This document shows, piece after piece, positions 55,601-61,600 of a stretch of 64,000 nucleotides of DNA. A program made the translations under genes and the position numbers. The notes beneath the pieces are model-generated. The model saw nothing but the letters and a program-made list of their open reading frames with translations, was not told where the DNA came from and ran no database searches. The stretch is taken from positions 200,684-264,683 of the forward strand of contig NW_019091435.1 of the NCBI RefSeq assembly GCF_001949145.1, in the 5' to 3' direction. Position 1 is the first letter of the stretch, and each line of letters starts with the position of its first letter. The stretch comes from Acanthaster planci (lineage: Eukaryota > Echinodermata > Asteroidea > Valvatida > Acanthasteridae).

Positions 55601-58600
55601 GCGAATGCCCTTCCGCATCTTGTCATATAAATTGTGTGTGTTGTTCGGCGTTTTGTTTTTAGCAACACCGACGCACTATTATGTATTGGCCAAATGTGCA
55701 CTCATAGGGAGTCTTGACAACGCCCTTCTGCGTTTTGTCACCAAAATTTTGTGTATTGTTTAGCTTTTACCTTGGTGACGCTGATCCACTATTATGCATT
55801 GGCTGGACAGTAGTCTTCTTGGCTCAAGAATGCGCATTTTTCAGAGAGAACACCTCCAAACTCTGAGGAGAACACATGTCTCTTCTGACTTTTCCTGTTT
55901 TGCCTGCATTAGACACTATTGGTATTGCCACGTATTCACACTCGTGAATACTGTTGTAAAACATTTTTGATTTTCAGTCATCATGGGTCTTGTGGTGCTG
56001 GATTGTTGGCATCAGGAGGGGCACTGATTGTGGAAGGCTGCGTGGTATGTATGCATTTTGTTTGGTTGTTTTTTTCTTATCATGTCAGTTTTGTATAGTT
56101 TTTCCATGTAAAAATGATGGTGGTAGCTTGAGTTGGGTGCAATCACACATACATGTATATGTGTACATTCTATAGCGGGCACACATTTGAAGATTTTCTT
56201 TGGACTATTTGCATATTTTCTTACTAAGTGTATTGAGTGTAATCTTACACAAGGCAATTGCTGCTGTTTTGTTTCTTACCACCTGTTAATAATTTTGTTG
56301 TACATATTAAGGAACTATACTTTGTTTCGAGTTGTTTCTGATTATGCGAGTGCATTTTCACTGACAAGAGAGTTGTCAGAATGACAGTTGAGTAGGAGCA
56401 TATCTTGGTGGATTTATTTGCCTGCTCTCAACAGTATAATTAATGAAATTATCACAAGTGACTTGTATACTTGTCTACTAAGCTGTGGTCAAAATTTATT
56501 CAAGAGATTACAGTAAAATATCTTGGCCAAAGATTTGAAGCACAGTATTTTTTTCTCTTGTAAGAATCACAGTTAATCCTCTGCGGCATGATGATAGAAA
56601 CTGTTGAAGATATGTAGATTGATCTTTCTATTTTGGAGTCTTGATTGCCACTAAGTCTTGAAAATCTCTCAGTGCTGGTATGTGTTACCACGCAACATGT
56701 ACATGTAATGATTTAAAATCAAGATGTGAGCTTGGAGCTATAGTCCATTATTTTGGGATACATGTAGTTGAACACAGAAAAGAACAGCACTGCTAAACAA
56801 GATCATAGTTATAACTGGGACATTTGTGCCACTGGAACATGTCTCCAGTCTTTGTTTTTCTTTGTTTACTGATAAAATTAGGTAACTGTTAGAACCGGGT
56901 AATTTGTATAACGCAACAGACCTTGTTATAACAGTGTTCCGCTGTATTCTTTGATAAAGATATTGAGAACATAGGCCGAGGCTGAGGAAGTGGCCTTTAT
57001 AAAGAGGAAACTCATGTTACATTATGCATTTAGTGGTAATGATTGAGGTCTCAATTAAAATCTGTTACCAGTCTAATATGAAATTGTAGTTACGTGAATG
57101 GGTGTAAATCCACAGTGGTAATTATTGCATCATTTTTTTTATGCTTGCAGGATACAGCCACAATTGACTGTCATACCGCAATATTGATCTGTGCGAACCG
57201 GTATCATAACTTACACATAATTGCTACAGTGTACAGACACAAATTGTATAATTTGTTGGAATCTATTTTACAATAAAATAATTCTGTAACTCTGGTTGCT
57301 CACTGGGTCTTCCCTCTCTGTAGCGCTGTTTTCTAACTTATCTCCATCTAATCCCACTTGGTTACACAGACTGAAAGAATGGTTGTGTTTGCAGCTGTAG
57401 GGAAATCACAGATCTGTTCAGTCTGTAAGAATTTATCCCCACCCCGTTTTGGCAAAGACTTCCAAATTGGTAAAATTCCACCAGCATGCTTGGCAGGGAT
57501 TGAGGACAGTACAGCCCAGACACTTTTTGTTGAATTTGAGGGCTCATGGGAGTTCTGACAAATAATGTATCATTAGATACTTTGGAGGTATTTCTGCTTA
57601 ATTTTACAAATGAAACTGTATCAAGTTCTAATCTAGTGAACATTTTGAGTTTTGTAAAATAAGATCTGGTAAGGACCTATGCATACGAAATGTTCATGTT
57701 ACAGTTCCACGTAGGCCCTATATGTAAATCACAGTGCTGTGACTGTGTGGTGAACACTGAGTGTGTTTAGAGATACCTTTTCCAATGTCCACCCCACTTG
57801 ACGGGCCTAACCTTCCACTCCAGCTGTTTTTCTAACCCCACCACAACCTCCCCATGTATATTTTTGTATATTCCCCTTTACATCTATCTTCATAAATATT
57901 TTCTCAAGCTGCAGATGCCTGCCATGGGTTATGAGGCTTCCTTACTTTGTAAGGGTCTCATATGATCAAGGTTAAATCATTTATTCTAACCTCCCTGGCC
58001 AGAGTGCATTATTCAAATATATTACCTCATTAATCTTTGTGCAATACCTCAAAAAAACTCTCAATGCATTTAATTTACAGGGAGGCAAGGACTTAGGGAA
58101 GAACACGTTAGAACATCAATCAAACAAGTTTTGCACTTAGCAGAGTAATCTCTCCCCAACAAATTTCCTTCAAAGATTGCCTTGCCTTTTGATTTTCGTC
58201 ATTTTCTAATGGGTCAACTGTGGAAACAAGGTAGAAAAGGCTTTTTTAAAAAATATTTTTCACAGGCTGTAACTTGTAAGCCCCTTGGAACTAAGAACTA
58301 TAAATTTTTTACAACTGGCAAGTGCTCCAACAATGGTTCTTGTCAAATCAAATTACAATTTTCGACTGCATATTTTGCTCAGTTCATCTGGGAACATCAA
58401 ATAAACAGCCATTTGATAAAACTTGAATAAAAGCAAACAGTGGGAATCCATCATCACATTATAATAAACATAGCTGTCAGAATTACATATCATTAATCAT
58501 ACAGTCCCCACAGACAAACATGCCATTGGATGCACAAGATGTCTGACCTACAGTTGAAAATGAAATCCTGTCTAACAAACTTGCAGCATCAACAATTAGC

Positions 58601-61600
58601 ACTTCAATTATGCACCACCAGAGACTGCAATGGTTTCCTTGAAGGCTGACAGCCCCAGCAGAGGGGCTGCGTATGTCCTCCATGAGGTATGTTGTTTAGC
58701 TGAGTACAGGAAGTAAGATACCACACACCCACACCTGCTGTCCTGGTCAGAAAGCTCCTGCTGAAAATCCCAGATGTTTGCTGGTAGTTGCCCACACCTC
58801 ACCAACTGAAAACCAAGCAGGTCTTCACACTTCCCAGGACACCTAGCCTGTCTGGCAGTATTAGTCTGACCTCATGCATGTAGGCACAGCAAGACTAGAC
58901 CTTGGTTATGTCAACTGCTAGACAACAACCTCTACATTAATCCTGTACTATGCTTTTCACTGAACACCTGATCCATGTCAAAAAAACCACAAAAACAGGC
59001 AAGGCCCTCACAGCTATTACAAAAATGTAGGCCTACATGAACTGCTTTGTGAATGCAGTGATCATTTCATCTTCCTTGTAATTACTTTGTCAAGTTCACA
59101 CACATGCACAACCACACAATGTAGTGCATGATTTGTGTGTTATATAAAAACAATGAAATTAAGTTGACCTGGCGTCGGTGGTCTTGAAGACAAATTCTGG
59201 ATGTTTTTGACTGCACTCTTGGGTAAACTACTTGTGTAATGAGACCCTTCACACACTACTACTATCAACGACCTGACAATCTATGCTTCACATACAATCA
59301 GATCTGCAATGCAGCCCAATCTTTTGGTAAGGAAGAGATCCTATGCATAAGTACAGAGAGCAAAGGTAAAAATTCTGACCATTACACATGATATACACTT
59401 AGGTGGTTCTTGTGAACAGACCCCATGGCACCATCTAGTTCCTCTTTACTGAAATCCTGTATTGCAGGGGCGACTCAAAACTTGAATCTCCCACTCAGAT
59501 TCATGTCTCAATTAACTGGTTGCACTTCCAGCCAAGAGTAATACATACCAATGGTATGACTGGCATCGCAGCGTTCCAGTCCATTCGTGTAGCTTCTATA
59601 GCCACAATGCTTTTTATTCGCCATGCAATTTAAGTTTTTATGTTTTTCTTTTAACCTACTTTCAATATTTGTTCCGCTCTTGTTAAAAGGCATTTCAGTG
59701 CCTTTGTAGTTTTTGTTCTAATGTGAGTATCCACATAGCTGTCAGAATTACATATCATTAATCATACAGTCCCAACAGACAAACATGTCATTGGATGCAC
59801 AGGATGTATGACCTACAGTTGAAAATGAAATCCTGTCTAATAAACTTGCAGCATCAACAATTAGCACTTCAATTATGCACCACCAGAGACTGCAATGGTT
59901 TCCTTGAAGGCTGACAGCCCCAGCAGAGGGGCTGCGTATGCCCTCCATGAGGTATGTTGTTTAGCTGAGTTTTGGTAGGGTTTTATTTTACTTCAAATTT
60001 GTTCCGATTGGTCATTTGTCCCATTAATTTCGAAGGGGGATGTATTTCCATTTAGCATTTAGTAGTACATATTTTTATCTGGAGTTCTGATGGTTGCACG
60101 GGAGTTTTAACATTTTGTAAATCATTCTTTTACTCTTGCACTGACAGCCAACTAAAGTTTTAGCAGCCACTTGTAGAAGACACATAACTGTGATGTCAAA
60201 AGAGCAGGCCCTATTGAAGAAAAATATAAGCTGCACAAGTGCGTCTCAGAAAACTTCCTTGCCTGGGCCTTTTGAGCCTCGGCATATGTTTCTCCCAAAC
60301 TAAAATGTCCCAGTCCAAAGTTCATGCTGTTTTAATAATTCAGAGTCTGGTCTGGTCTCACTGTGTGAGGCAAGTGGCAGATATAGAAGCTTAGTCACGT
60401 GAGAAAGGGCGTCTGCTCTGCAGGAAGACTTGTTCATAATAAGCTGTGTCTCCATGCTCAATGTCAGACTATGTGCATACCGACAGAGTCACACTGCCAT
60501 TATTGCTGGCAGGTGCTCCCATTATTTTTGTGCATAATAGAAGCAATTTTTTCCTCCAAAGTCAGGCAGGCGCCAATGGGTAGAAACTGATTGTATGCTA
60601 TACAACCTGGGCCCTGCATGACACGCTGATCGACTGACCCCATGAAATTCAGAGTTGACTTCTACTTCTTGAATACTGCTACTAGGGAACAAATGTATGC
60701 AACAGTTGTTTGGATTTTTATAGCTTCAAGCATCAGGAAACCACCAGTCTTTATTATATTTGATTCTTTTTATGAATGGGCTTTCATCTGAATCTTTACT
60801 TCTCGATTGAGCTGGTGTGCTGTACTTGCACTTAAGTTTTTAAACCCAGTTAAGTACCAGTACCCTAACCCTCAAAGTTTTTGTACCACAGAAGGCTCTA
60901 TCTTTCCCAAATCGTGTCAATCATGTATAATCTACCTGTGCCTTATAATGTACTTTGAAAGATGTCAGAGGGTTGTGATCAGTGAATATTTCACCACTTG
61001 ACTTTCTGTGTCCAGAAAAAAGTTGCACATCCAGAAACATCAATAGTTTCAACTCTTACTTATTAGTTCTTAATCTTCAGAGGGCAACATTGTAATGACT
61101 GGTCAGTAGATCACGTTTGCTGTTGAAAGCATTCAAGAAAATGAGTTTAAAATCATTTCAGTGCAGTAACTGTGACTAAAAGACTGTGTCCTCTTTTGTC
61201 ACAGGTGTGACAACACAACACAAAGGGGTGCTTTGTTGCCCAGCAACTGCATGCCTCAAAGATGACAGACCTCACTTCATGCAACACATACAACTTAGTT
61301 ACTCAGTTGAATGTGTGTGCAAGTCCCTATGCATGGCTTCTCACATGGTGACATGGGTCAGTGGCAATGGTGTGACTTTCTTGCACACAGCCAACTTGAT
61401 AGCCCAAAGCATGCACTAATTACTTCCTCAAAGTCTTCCTAATGAAGACCACATCAATGAACACTCTCTAGAGCAGGGTCCCATCAACACCGATACTGCA
61501 ATTTCTTTCAAGGGATTAAACAGCCTACTCACCGAGATGCTCGGTTCTGGTCTGCCCTCAGCTCTGCAGTCAAGCCTAGCAGGCTCATTCTTTGGCACAA

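Larger units (their letters stand above)
51812..61532 (-). other. Intron between exons a and b
   Basis: A 9.7-kb intron inside Ig1, phase 0. It holds a foldback copy at about 53500-53595, a Harbinger-like MITE (54451-55325), a 115-bp tandem duplication (55579-55806) and a 238-bp direct repeat pair (58468-58705 and 59733-59970). No alternative Ig1 exon was recognised. Confidence 0.75.

Noticed and set aside
56790-56955. Another pogo-like end (gttataacagtgttccgctgta)
   Set aside because: Only one plausible end is seen and no matching inverted end or TA pair could be placed.
58483-59948. Near-identical 66-codon minus-strand frames in the 238-bp repeats as a gene family
   Set aside because: They come from copies of a non-coding repeat; the frame has no features and does not extend past the repeat.
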